Source of the DNA: Hirudinaria manillensis
Lineage: Eukaryota > Annelida > Clitellata > Hirudinida > Hirudinidae
Direction of reading: 5' to 3'
Assembly: GCA_034509925.1 (NCBI GenBank)
Contig: CM067530.1
Coordinates: 5,371,001 to 5,435,000 of the forward strand
Length of the DNA: 64,000 nt
The notes below the pieces were generated by a model. That model was not told where the DNA came from. It did no database searches and was given only the letters and a program-made list of their open reading frames with translations. Made by a program: the position numbers and the translations under genes. This document shows, piece by piece, positions 8,463 to 19,300 of this stretch. How positions within the stretch are numbered: the first letter of the stretch is position 1; every line of letters starts with the position of its first letter.

Positions 8463-11400
8463 ATGTTTTCCCCCATGAAGATGGCTTCTGTTTCGGATTT
8501 TGATTTTGATTATAATAAAGAAGACTCAGCTTTTCAATTAGAGGATATTGACCCAGATTATAATTTTATAAATAAGGAATTCAAACATTCATATATAACA
8601 CCTGAAGATTTTGCTGGGCTGCCAAAAATTCCAAATGATATCTCTTTTCTCCATATAAATTGTAGAAGTTTACCAAACAAAATAAACGACATCAATATAC
8701 TGAATAATGGGATAAAAGCCAAAATAATTGCAGTGACTGAAACCTGGTTGAATGATAGTAATTGTGATTCCATTTGTATTCCTGGCTACTCGTTTATTGC
8801 AACAAGTCGATCTGAAAAGAGGGGTGGAGGAGTTGGACTTTTTATTCATCAGGATATTGTGTTTTCCTTAATAAAACGTCATTCTGCTGCTGCGACCTTT
8901 GAAAGCATGTTCGTGAATTTAAAGTTACTCAACACCACGGTTACACTTGGTGTCATATACCGACCTCCTAAAAGCAACTTACAACTTTTTAGTGAGGAGC
9001 TCAAAGTCATGCTTGACCAGATTAAAAAAAATGGAGATTGTGTGTTGTTGGGTGATTTCAATTTGGACGTAACAAGTGATTCCACCCCTGTACAGGAGTT
9101 TTTAACGACATTATCAAGTCATTGCCTACACCCCAAAATTGATCAACCAACAAGAATAACATCAAAGAGCGCGACCGTTATCGATAACATCTTCACGAAT
9201 GTATTCGACAGAAACAGTTTTTCAAAAATTATAGTAGACGACATTTCGGATCATCTTCCAATCTACTTCTCCTTCAGTGCTAGTGTTCTCAATTACCACA
9301 GACCAATTTCTTCACCTATTAGAGTGCATACGGTGGAAAGCATTGTTAGATTTACTGAAGAAATTGAGGGAATGGATTGGTCTGAAATTTTGCGTTATTG
9401 CAAGACTCTGGAGATTTCTAAAGCATACCAATCCTTTATTAATGTGTACTATGAAGTATACAACAAATGTTTTCATATTGTTCCTCATCGCACAAAATGT
9501 TATCGTTTCAAAAAACCCTGGATGACTCCGGGACTCCTAAAATCATGCAAAAAAAAAACAATCTCTATAAAAAGTTTTTGAAAGATCCCTCAACTGAAAA
9601 TAAATCAAAATTCATTGGATACAGGAATAGATTCAAAAGCGTCAAAGATGAAACCATCAAACGTTACTACTCAGAAAAATTCACTGAATACTCAAACAAC
9701 ATCAGAAAAACGTGGGACTTGTTAAAGCTGCTATTAGGTCGAGAAAGGTATCAACCCCCTCCATGTGCTTTTTACGATTGTGACGGTCAGCCACTAACCA
9801 CACCAAGCGAAATTGCTAAGTCGTTCAATGAATACTTTGCTTCAATTGGTACAAAACTTGCCCAAAAAATAACACCAGGCAGTACTTTTTACAAGCAGTA
9901 TCTCGGAAATCCTGTTTCTCAATCTATGTACCTAAACGACGTTACTCCTGAAGAAATTATTCAAATATCAAGAACTCTTAAGCAATCCCACAGCTCCGGA
10001 TATGATCAGATTGATCCAGCCCTTGCGAGACTGTCAATACCTGGGATTGCCCAGATCATCGCGGCACTTATCAACTGCTCGTTCCGCTCCGGTATCTTCC
10101 CCGATGACTTAAAAATTGCCAAAGTTATCCCACTGTATAAATCAGACTCCAAGGAAAACATCGCTAATTATCGGCCCATATCTATTCTTCCGTACTTCTC
10201 CAAATATTTTGAGAAAGCAATATATAATAGAACAATTTCTTTCCTTGAAAAACATTCCATTATAAAAAATAATCAATTCGGATTTCGACAAAACCATTCA
10301 ACATACATGCCAATCGCACTTCTCCAAACGAAAATCTCTCACAGATTGGACCAAGGTCAATCTACCATTGGAGTGTTTCTGGATCTTGCCAAGGCCTTTG
10401 ATACAGTCAATCATGACATTCTCCTGGAAAAACTTCATCATTATGGTATCCGAGGCAGATGTTTTTCTTGGTTTGAAAGTTATTTAAAAAACCGGAGTCA
10501 AATGGTCTCATTTGCAAATCAAACATCGTCGTTGGGTGCTGTTAACCTGGGTGTTCCACAGGGTTCAGTCTTGGGGCCACTATTGTTTCTGATTTACATC
10601 AATGACTTGTGTAACTCCTCGGATCGTCTTGAGTGCTTACTGTTCGCAGACGACACAACTGTTTTTCTGTCTGGAAATAATATTACTGAACTCTACTCTA
10701 CCATGAATACTGAACTTGAGAAGTTGGCAGAATGGTTTAGGGCAAACCTGCTGTCTCTCAACACTAAAAAAACAGTATACATGTTTTTTCATAAAGCAAG
10801 GAAAAAATTCGTCTTGGACGATCATACCATTTATATTAGTAATTCTTCTATATCTAGGGTTGAATCTTGTAGATTCCTTGGCGTCATTATAGACCAGCAT
10901 CTGTCATTCAAACAACATATTCAGTACATAGCAGCAAAGATCTCCAAAAATATTGGCTTAATTTATCGCATACGTCGTTATATAAATACAAAAACAGTAA
11001 TTACATTGTATTATTCATTTATCTATCCATATTTAAACTATTGTAATTTAATTTGGGCTTGTAACTACTCAACTTGCTTAAAACCTTTACTTAATCTTCA
11101 GAAAAAATTCTTACGTGTTGCCCTTTGTTTGCCATATAATTCTCATACCGATTATGCATTTACAAATTTAAACATACTTAAAATTCATCAAATTAATAAT
11201 TTCCATTTGGCCATTCTCATGTATAAAGTAGATCATCACATGCTGCCTCGTCTTTTCGATAGTTTGTTTTCAAAAATATCCTCCTTGCACAAATACTCTG
11301 TTCGAACGTCTAATAATTATAGACCGACTTTTGCTAAATCTGTCACTGGCTCTCGTTCTATTGTCTGTATGGGACCAAAAATTTACTCTGCTGTTCCTAT

Positions 11401-11482
11401 TAATATTACCAACATTTCTAATCTTTATGGTTATAAGAAAGCATTAAAACATTTCATCATTAACTCTATCGGATTAAACTAA
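8463..11482 (+). pseudogene. Retrotransposon ORF2: APE endonuclease and reverse transcriptase, one frameshift
   Basis: It starts at the ATG at 8463 (MFSPMKMASVSD). Endonuclease motifs in order are HINCRSL (residues 64-70), TETWL (about 92), GGGVGLFI, YRPP (about 166), LGDFNLD (about 196) and SDHLPI (about 262), all expected for an intact APE domain. The RT domain follows with IPLYKSD...NYRPISIL, QFGFRQNHST, GVFLDLAKAFDTVNHD, GVPQGSVLGPLLF and the catalytic FADDTT at about 10646-10663. The frame breaks in a run of ten A (9549-9558): the protein reads KKPWMTPGLLKSCKKK in one frame and continues NNLYKKFLKD in another. A run of 11 or 8 A would be open. No RNase H domain was seen. This copy is probably inactive unless the slip is a sequencing error or a slippery site. 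Confidence 0.85.
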
Positions 11483-11686
11483 CTATAATCTGTCGGATCA
11501 ACTATATACCATCATTCCTAATTTTTTTGTGCTTATTGTGTTTCATGGGTCAGTCTACTAGCGGAAGCGTGTGCTTCCTTAAGGCTGGCCCTTTGAGTTT
11601 TATGTTTTCTGCTGCTCTTTTCAGTTTTTTGTGTTAATGAAGGAATAAACTCAATAAACATCAAAAAAAAAAAAAAAAAAAAAAAT

Positions 11687-13426
11687 AAAGCAACATTATT
11701 GCTCGAAAACAACCGAGATACTATGTCTAAATTATTACGAAGACGATGCACTTAAACATAGTTTGGTATCCATGTTTCCAGTTAAAGGAGTTGAAGTTAA
11801 AACTGCTTTTATTGTTTTAATTTCAGGGGTTCAATAAGGTACACCAGCAAGAAAAACAGGAAATTTTGAAAAGGATATTACTTTATATTTAGACCAATGA
11901 TCGTCAAGGGTGGAGAGAGGGTGTAATTATTGGCTAGTTTACTCAGATTGAATCTACATCTCGTTAACCAGAATTTGCCTTTGCACAAGATCAGTTCAAA
12001 TTGTAAAAGGTCAAATCTTTGTCTTGATAAAACTCGCTCCATCATTGAGCGGGTCGCACGTAATAATAAATTACACAGGGATAGTCGGTAGGAACATACT
12101 GGAATGATTGGTTAGTCGTGTTTTATTAATAATTTAACTATTTCAAACTTCATTTAATTAACATTGCTTTAGTAATGTCAGGATGCTCTTTACAATTAAT
12201 CTCACTTTAATGCAAGTATTTTTATTGCTTTTGTTATAAAAAAAATGTAGAAGGAATTTTACCTTTCAAAGCTTTTGCACTCAGTAAAACTTGCTTGTAG
12301 TGATAGCTAGATTTTGCACGAAAATAGTATCTGTACGGACAGGTTGTCCCTTGTATCAGGTGTCTACGTTAAATTAAAATAAAATTGATTCCTAGATAAC
12401 AAATGGCACTTAGGACTGGTTTCATCGTATTCTCAGGTGTCTCAGTTCGGAGGTTTTACTGCATTATAACTCATTAAATAAGTTAAAAAGTCGGTATTAA
12501 TTTTCATAAATTTCTGACTTAAAAGAAAATTTCTCAAAAATCTGCAAAAAATGGAAAAAATCTGAATCCTCGCCATTCTCCACCATCCATGTCCCAAGTC
12601 GTTCTTTCAGCTGTCGCTTCGGCTTGAAATTATATAGATTTTCCACTACCTTATAAACCATGATTACACTCTTTCACTTAACTCTTCTCAGACGTCGATC
12701 GTTACTCGCACTTAATGAGTCCCACTCCTAACACCAATGTTGTAGTCCGTAAATTTATTAATATGAGATCAGGTTTATTAAAGGTATCCAGTTAACGTAA
12801 CTGGCTGGAAGATCCATGTTTGTTGTTGGTCTGCTGCTTTCGCTCTTACTGCATGTTCTCTCTCTCTCTCTCTCGCCTCGCCTTTTTACTACATTACACT
12901 ATTATATGATCTTAGGTTTCGGTATGGAAACGGAAATCCCAATATAAACAAAAATAAGCAAGTTACTTTCACAGAATTATTTGTATCCTGCTTAAATAAA
13001 CTGCTGTCCATTGTCAACTAGGTCTTTCAACATGGTTAAATATGCGAATACAAATCAGTCTAACTTCCACTTTGATTTGCTAAAACCGGTGAAGCTTTTC
13101 ATGCCATGAATTTCTGCAGGAGAATCACAAATTATTTGGTAAATAACCTCAGAATTATAATTATGTAATTGCTAGTGACACATATTTATTATAACATAGT
13201 ACATGTTGCAACTTTAGTTTCTCTTTAGTAATCAAGTGGTTATAGCTTAGATTTTTGTTTAATGTAAATTAAGGATGTCATAACTCTCTGAATGGTTATT
13301 ATTATAAGGTAAAAATAACACTGCATCCATTGTGGGAGTGTTATATACTGTAAAATATGCAAATCTGAGTTGAGAACATAACGGCCCGCTTTGAAGCATT
13401 GAACGCCGGCCCGGCCCAAGGTGTTC
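11687..13426. other. Spacer between duplication copies, with a (CT)n tract
   Basis: No gene was recognised. It holds a dispersed repeat (12310-12500, listed separately), a CT-dinucleotide tract at about 12853-12874, and GC-richer patches at 12590-12730 and 13380-13420 without coding structure. The segment near 12730-12960 has a promoter/LTR-like feel (TGTTGTAGTCC...), but no terminal repeat pair could be shown. Confidence 0.35.
12310..12500 (+). repeat. Dispersed repeat, copy 1
   Basis: It shares collinear blocks with 31240-31400: CAGGTTGTCCCTTGTATCAGG versus CAGGTTGTTCCTTTTATCAGG, then a degenerate AT-rich middle, then GAGGTTTTACTGCAT followed by CATTAAATAA. The family is unknown and non-coding. 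Confidence 0.6.
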
Positions 13427-13629
13427 CTGACGAGTAAAATAGCTGTTGTACGATCGAAATATATTGAGTTAAAATTTTGAAAATATATTGAAATTTTATT
13501 TAAGGATTTCTATCTAGAAGTTTAGATCATAAATAAAATTATATACTTTATGGCTGGAGACGTGCGACATACTGTGAACATGTGCCTTTTGACTGTAGTT
13601 TTTTTTTACCTTGGGGATTCAAGGGTTAA
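13427..13629 (-). mobile_element. piggyBac-like MITE relic in copy B
   Basis: It matches parts of 27132-27535 in reverse complement. It begins GGTGTTCCTGACGAG (the complement of CTCGTCAGGAACACC at 27526) and ends TACCTTGGGGATTCAAGGG-TTAA (TTAA at 13626-13629). It has an internal deletion different from the copy A relic. The same downstream flank as copy A shows that the insertion predates the segmental duplication. Confidence 0.7.
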
Positions 13630-14407
13630 AAAAGTATCGTCGATTCTGATTTCGAAACTGGTGGATAAAAGGATCGGTGATATTAGTTGCGATACCGATT
13701 CTTCGATATTAACAACCCTACATAAGACATGGGCTCAACTCAAAAATTTGTGTTCACTTAATGATCGTCACGAATCTGAATCTGGCACATGAGGAGATAG
13801 AAAAGGTCTTTGGAGGCCACAGCGGTAAGATCGGAGAAAGACGGTGTCGATACTACATCAATTCATCGGCTGAGAGATATGGTATCATCAGAGGAAATTC
13901 ACCACCTACGGACTAGCAAAGTAGCATCGAAATCGACTGAAGTCGAAAGAAAAGCCCGTTGCTGAGTTTCGAAATTTTCTTCGTTGACGAGCTCCGAGTT
14001 TTGCTTAACTGATTAACTCCTAAGCTAAATTGTATCAGAACTCTTCGATTGGCCTTTGCCCAATTATTTCATTCAAACTATATGTCTGGAAGTCAATGTT
14101 TACTACTACTGTTAAAACCATTAGAAGAAGTGAAATAAACTGAGAATTGGCTCTTAAATTTTCATGCTATCTCAAAGCGCACAAATAGCAATGAGAATTG
14201 CTTGTAATGAGAATTAGTCTTGTAATCCAATAGTTTTAAAAAAATATTATTAGAATTAGATAATTTAATGGTTTTCAACAATACACAGAAATTTTCATTT
14301 GTCTGGCTTATAGTGGTAATTCAATTTTATTTAGTGAACAAACCGGAAATTCATTGCAGCTATGATAAATGGAAATAAGTCATATATCTGCAATGAATAT
14401 GTGAAGC

Positions 14408-14413
14408 TTTATT
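14408..14413 (-). promoter_or_regulatory. AATAAA poly(A) signal of TCTP copy B
   Basis: TTTATT on the plus strand lies just past the TCTP stop on the minus strand, equivalent to 6131-6136. Confidence 0.6.
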
Positions 14414-14441
14414 ACCGAAACAAATGGAACATGACGAATGC

Positions 14442-15125
14442 TCAGACTTTCTCCTCGAGGAGACCGTGCTTAAAGAAGTACATGTATGGCTTGTCATCTT
14501 CCCACTTCATCAATGCCAACATTCCTTCAGGTTTCATCGATTGGCCACAGAAGAATTGATATTCATTGAAGTCACCCAAAACTTCTTTGACAAAGGTCTG
14601 AGCATTTGACTGGAACAAAGCAACATCCTCAGGCTTCTCCTTCTCCAGCCTCTCCTTAACTTGCTTCATGTAAGTCTTGATGTGTGTCATGTAATCCTTC
14701 TTTCCCAAAGTGTATTCAACAAGCCTTCCATTAAGGACAATGTCAACACCCTGTTTGCTCGCTGAATCTGTACCTTCATATGAAAATTCTTCCGATTTAT
14801 TACCTCCAATCGCCGAATCATCTATGTCGCATGTGTCTATTCTCATCTAATAGAATAAAATATGGGTTAAATAAATTCAGATTAAAACCATCCGCGACAA
14901 AATGACATGTGGAAGCATGTGTTAGAGCTTATTCCGTTTTTTTATAACAATGGTTCTGAACATAATCACGAGCTTATTCGGTTTTGAAAATGCTGATGGA
15001 TAACCATAATCCGTATAATACTTAAAAACACCAACCGTTCCCTTGACTTTGTAGACGATACCGTGAACAAGTTCGATACGGATGGTATCGGAGAAGAGCT
15101 CATCGCCTGTAACAAACATTTCCAT
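14442..15125 (-). CDS. TPT1: Translationally controlled tumour protein (TCTP), copy B
   Basis: Two exons as in copy A. Exon 1 is 15125-15036, the intron is 15035-14847 (10 bp shorter than in A), and exon 2 is 14846-14442. Exon 1 protein is identical to copy A. Exon 2 differs at four residues out of 134 (a Tyr/Cys near the start of exon 2, an Asn/Thr before FVKEVLGD, and Tyr/Phe plus Lys/Asn just after it). Start, stop, splice sites, TATA-like box and poly(A) signal are all kept, so both copies look functional and recently duplicated or homogenised by gene conversion. Confidence 0.92.
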
Positions 15126-15187
15126 CGTGATTAATCAATTCAAAGCAAAAACAAGGACAAAAATAAAAACAAACCGCTAAAAGCATC

Positions 15188-15197
15188 CTTATAAATA
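15188..15197 (-). promoter_or_regulatory. TATA-like box of TCTP copy B
   Basis: TATTTATAAG, at the same distance from the start codon as in copy A. Confidence 0.5.
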
Positions 15198-15775
15198 ATC
15201 ATGATTGATAAATCAAATTAAGTCGACAAAAAGGTTCTACTGAGTCGTATAATGAAATCCGATGGCGAATGAGTTTGGCTAGAAGCAAATATAAAGATAC
15301 TTTATTAATAGTCGCAATTTAAAAATTATATTGAGGGAACTAAATTTTTAACAATTGATTATAAAATCTCCTTCAATCCTCGACATCCTGTGGAACCAAT
15401 TGAGCCGTATCTTCCTCAGATAAAACATTTCCTTATAAACATCAACTGAAAGCATTCACTTAGTTTGGCAGCCAATAACTCATGCTTTGATCTTTTTGAC
15501 ATTTTTGAGTATATATTATAAAGTTGAATTCGAAACGATGTATCAAATATTAAGCAACTAGTTTGATTGTTAATAAAACTTGCTTTACTAGTAATTCTCT
15601 GAAAATGTCTGTTTTTACGGCTTAATTTTCAGCAGCACTTTCAATTTCTTCGAGAATACTGTTTAAGTCCAAGATGGCGCAGTTGAGATTTTATTTCATG
15701 TTTGGCCGATTTGACGTGGCGTGCCTCAAATACTAGATTGATTTGGTTAACAACATTATAGCCCGAAAACAACTG

Positions 15776-16348
15776 AATAAAATGATATAAATGCAAAGGA
15801 TAAGCGGTTTGTTTTTATTCTCAATTGCATTTTATGGTTGTTCAACATTTATTTTAACGTTCAGGATGTTCTGCGATACCCAGAAAGCAAAAAGAAAGGA
15901 AGATCATTCGATGAAATAAATATTCTGCTTAAATATTTTTAGCAAGGCTTTTAGGACCATTTTGTCGACAAACAAGTGTCGAAGAAAGGGATACTTTTGT
16001 TGACAGCAGGCGTCGTAAATTGTTACCTTTGTTCTGTTATGGGCCTCCAAACCTAAATTGGCCGTTTGTGCCTTTATGCGGCAAAACAATGTCATTATTG
16101 TTTGAATCATTTTAAGTTGTGGATGTTCGTAGTTTTAGAAAATTTTCATTAACGCATTAACCGAGTAAAAGTTAAAAATAAATAATTAAGACTTACTGTT
16201 CGTCAGGTCTCATTGTTTATAATTTTAATTTTTAAGTTAATGAATTTGTAGCAGGAGAGGTGATCCCATAAGAAATCGAGAAAAGAAACACTAAGACTCG
16301 TGTATTTCCATTTGTCTAGTGAATTCTATAGTTCAATTCAATAACAGT
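15776..16348. other. 3' flank of the five-span gene
   Basis: 15904-16110 is open on both strands for about 60 codons and somewhat GC-richer than its surroundings, with no recognisable protein. The rest is AT-rich and would include the 3' UTR of the minus-strand gene ending at 16349. No clear AATAAA was located on that strand. Confidence 0.35.
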
Positions 16349-19300
16349 CTATACTTTTGTTTCCGAGAATTTACAGTTTTTGGTTATTCGGGTCGTGAAG
16401 TGACGCTTCTCCAACAACCTCTCTCGGTTTCCAACGCAAGAATCCGGTGAAGGCGGCTTAGATTCACTCTCACGATCCAGTAACGTTTCAAACATCGTAT
16501 CCTGAAGATATTCAATGGTCCCAAGTAGAGGAGAGGAAGGTCGCTGGAGAACTCTGGCAAAGTGAATGAAAGTCAGATGGGCAACCGTGGCAAGAGTACT
16601 CGACAGGATAAAGAAGACGATAACGCACATGATGACATCGAGAGTTGAAGTAAGGATGTTCGACAACTCATCGAGGTTGTTCGCGTGGAGATCCTGAGGC
16701 ACAAAATCGTTCTCTGAAGCAAAATAATTTCAATTGCATTTTTATAACTAGATATTTAGATTTAAAAATTATGAAGATAGACATTAATTGAAATTCAATT
16801 GTTACCCAGTGAGGTTTTTTGATCCTCTCGATCGATGCAAGAAAACATATGAAATTTGCACTCATTTTTCTGCTTGATATGGTTGAATGACGACCTCAGT
16901 TCTAGAAAACATTTTCTGTAATTAAAAAAAACACATGCATTCGAAATTAATGAAGTCATCTCACCTCTTGTGGAGAATTGACACAAGGCCTGAAGCTGTT
17001 GAAGGTCGAAATAGAAGGAAGGGGATGTCATAGGATTTTCAAAGCAAAGATTTACTGAAGGGAAACTCAAAGCTAATTTATCTAAACGAGGAATGGCATC
17101 GTGAAGTAAGGTTACGATTCTATTTATGAAACCTTTTACGAGTATAACCACAATTGTAAGGAAAAAACTCCATAAACCCCTCGTTAGAAATTTTTTTTGC
17201 GAGGTTGTTGTCTTGCGTACAACCTGCTTCTTGGGAACTTTTAGGTGCGAAGGAGAGCTGCTTTCATTGGTCATTTTGAGGTGATCTGAGGATAAATAAT
17301 TGCATTCGAGACTAAATGAAGACGAACTTGCATCTAACGATCGACATTGATTGATTGGGTGCAGAAAACTTCTATTCCCATAGGTTTCGTCATTCCGCAC
17401 CCCACGCGAACTATTTTTTAAAGTAAAAGCTTTGACTGGTCCAGTGCGGCAATTTAAATTGCATTTTTCGGTCAGTAATTTTCTTGTTTCCTTCGAAAAC
17501 ATCATTAGGTTTGTAAATCTCTGAAGCAGCAATAGGGTGTCAGAAATTGCGAAGAGGACGATTAGGACGCTTTGAAGTTGTACCAGCCTATCATCGTCAC
17601 CTCCATCCAATCCATCACAAAACTTGTCCTGAAGTTTCGTGACTTTTCCAAATGAAGACTTGTACGGATGGAGAAATTTGTCTGACACAAAATACTTGGA
17701 GAAATTCACAACTGTGGAACTTGTTAAACGGTCCGAACCAGGATGATTTGCGAAGGATTCAGACGTTGGAGGTTTTGACAATTGTATCCTATTTGACATA
17801 ATTTGACCTATTATAATTTTTAATCGTTCTAAATAGCATTTCACGTCCATTGGTGAATGTAAGCTTTCCTTCAGTTTGAGTTCTCTCACTTTTTTCTGCA
17901 TAAAGTTTGGGTAGAGGAACCAATGGTTGTTCAAGATTCTAACGGTCGAACTGTTCGTTAATTTCACAAAATGTTTGCAGGCTTTAATCTGCCACTCATA
18001 TGTTTTATCCGAAATATTTTTAATGGCGCTAGAGATATCGGCTAGATTCTTCTTCGTTTCGATTTTTGAAGCGTAGAATTCTCGGATTTCTTGCTTTAAG
18101 AAATTGATAACAACTCCAATGTATTCTTCGCATGATTCCTGTTTTTCTTCGATTGCATCATTATGACCGAGACAATCACCGAATTTTTCAAAAATCTTCA
18201 AAAACTCTTTAGACTTCCAAACACGCAAACATTCGGCGCCTCGTTCGCCATCAATGCTTTCGTTTATCCAAGCAAAGAGAAAGAGTGTAATGACTGTAAA
18301 GGTGAACAAGATGTTATAAATAATCTTGCTGGCGATGAAACAGGCAAAGAACAACTTGTAGCAGACCACGAAAGGAGGTTTGAATCGTGTCGTCTTTTCT
18401 TCGACACACAAGGATGCGCAAAGATTTCCTTTCGGCGGTTGACACAACCTTAACGATGGAAAGTCGCATGTGCCACGCCGACAGAAGCATTGTTCTCTGA
18501 AGGCCAACGTACTTCCTTCAGGGAATCCATTCAAAAGCGCCAGAGAAAAGCAGAACGCCAGAAATATAAACACTGCTACCAGAACCACAAAGATTACACC
18601 GAAATTATGCAATAGGTTGAACCTAGGGACATCACTTAAGCACTCGGTAGAATTGAGAGTCGCATTATTTTTCACTTCGAGTGATCTCGAGACGATAGTC
18701 TGGTGTACGGTCTGTTCACGCCTCAAATCATCCACAATCAGTTCCAATACTTTCTCATTCTTATTCTGACTCAGAGCCAAGGTGACGTTGGAAATGGTGA
18801 GGTCAAAGGTCGTGGGGCAGGTGATTAACAAGTCGAGTCTAAAAATTTCTTCGTGTGCTATCAAATCAGAACCAATTAGCATCAGGTAACTCGGACATTG
18901 GCTGACTTCACCTAATGATTGAATTATTAATGAATAATTAGAATAATAAATTGTTTAATAAATGAATAAATTGTGTGACTTAAATCTGTGCGTTCACCTT
19001 TTATGCCTACAATTAAATGGCGTTGGTCGGGGAAAGAAACATTTGTTTCAAACCACAGAAGCTCGTGATTCATATTTTGAAAACAAGTCCTCAGGACCGA
19101 AGAATTTCCTAGGAAATACGAATAATTCCGATTTAATCCGAGTACCAGGCGTAATAACGCGATGGGATTTGAGGATGAAAACTTAAAGATTATACGAGAA
19201 GATGGAAGAAAATTAACGACCTGGTAGGTAAAGTCGCAGATGGGGAGATTTGTCAGGTTCCGTGATGAGGTATTCAAAGGAGAATCCATCCCTTCTCGAC

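Larger units (their letters stand above)
7461..11686 (+). mobile_element. Jockey/CR1-like non-LTR retrotransposon, near full length
   Basis: The element has a 5' UTR of roughly 250 bp, ORF1, ORF2 (APE-type endonuclease plus RT), a 3' UTR with AATAAA motifs at about 11642 and 11652, and a poly(A) tail at about 11664-11685. Its boundaries come from comparison with duplication copy B: homology to B stops near 7458 (...GACGTGGCTTGCCTC) and resumes at about 11690 (AACATTATTGCTCGAAAAC versus AACATTATAGCCCGAAAAC in B). No RNase H domain or LTRs were seen. A clear target-site duplication was not found. The sole obvious lesion is a one-base slip in ORF2, so the insertion is fairly young. Confidence 0.88.
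13427..15775. repeat. Segmental duplication, copy B (TCTP block)
   Basis: Counterpart of 4015-7458 (see copy A), in the same orientation and about 8.3 kb away measured between the two TCTP start codons. It is shorter because it lacks the low-complexity block, the 5155-5510 block and part of the AT-rich 5.7-6.0 kb segment. It gives the pre-insertion state for the non-LTR element. Confidence 0.9.

Noticed and set aside
12720..12960. Solo LTR of a retrovirus-like element
   Set aside because: It starts TGTTGTAG and looks promoter-like, but no matching terminal inverted dinucleotides, target duplication or second copy could be shown.
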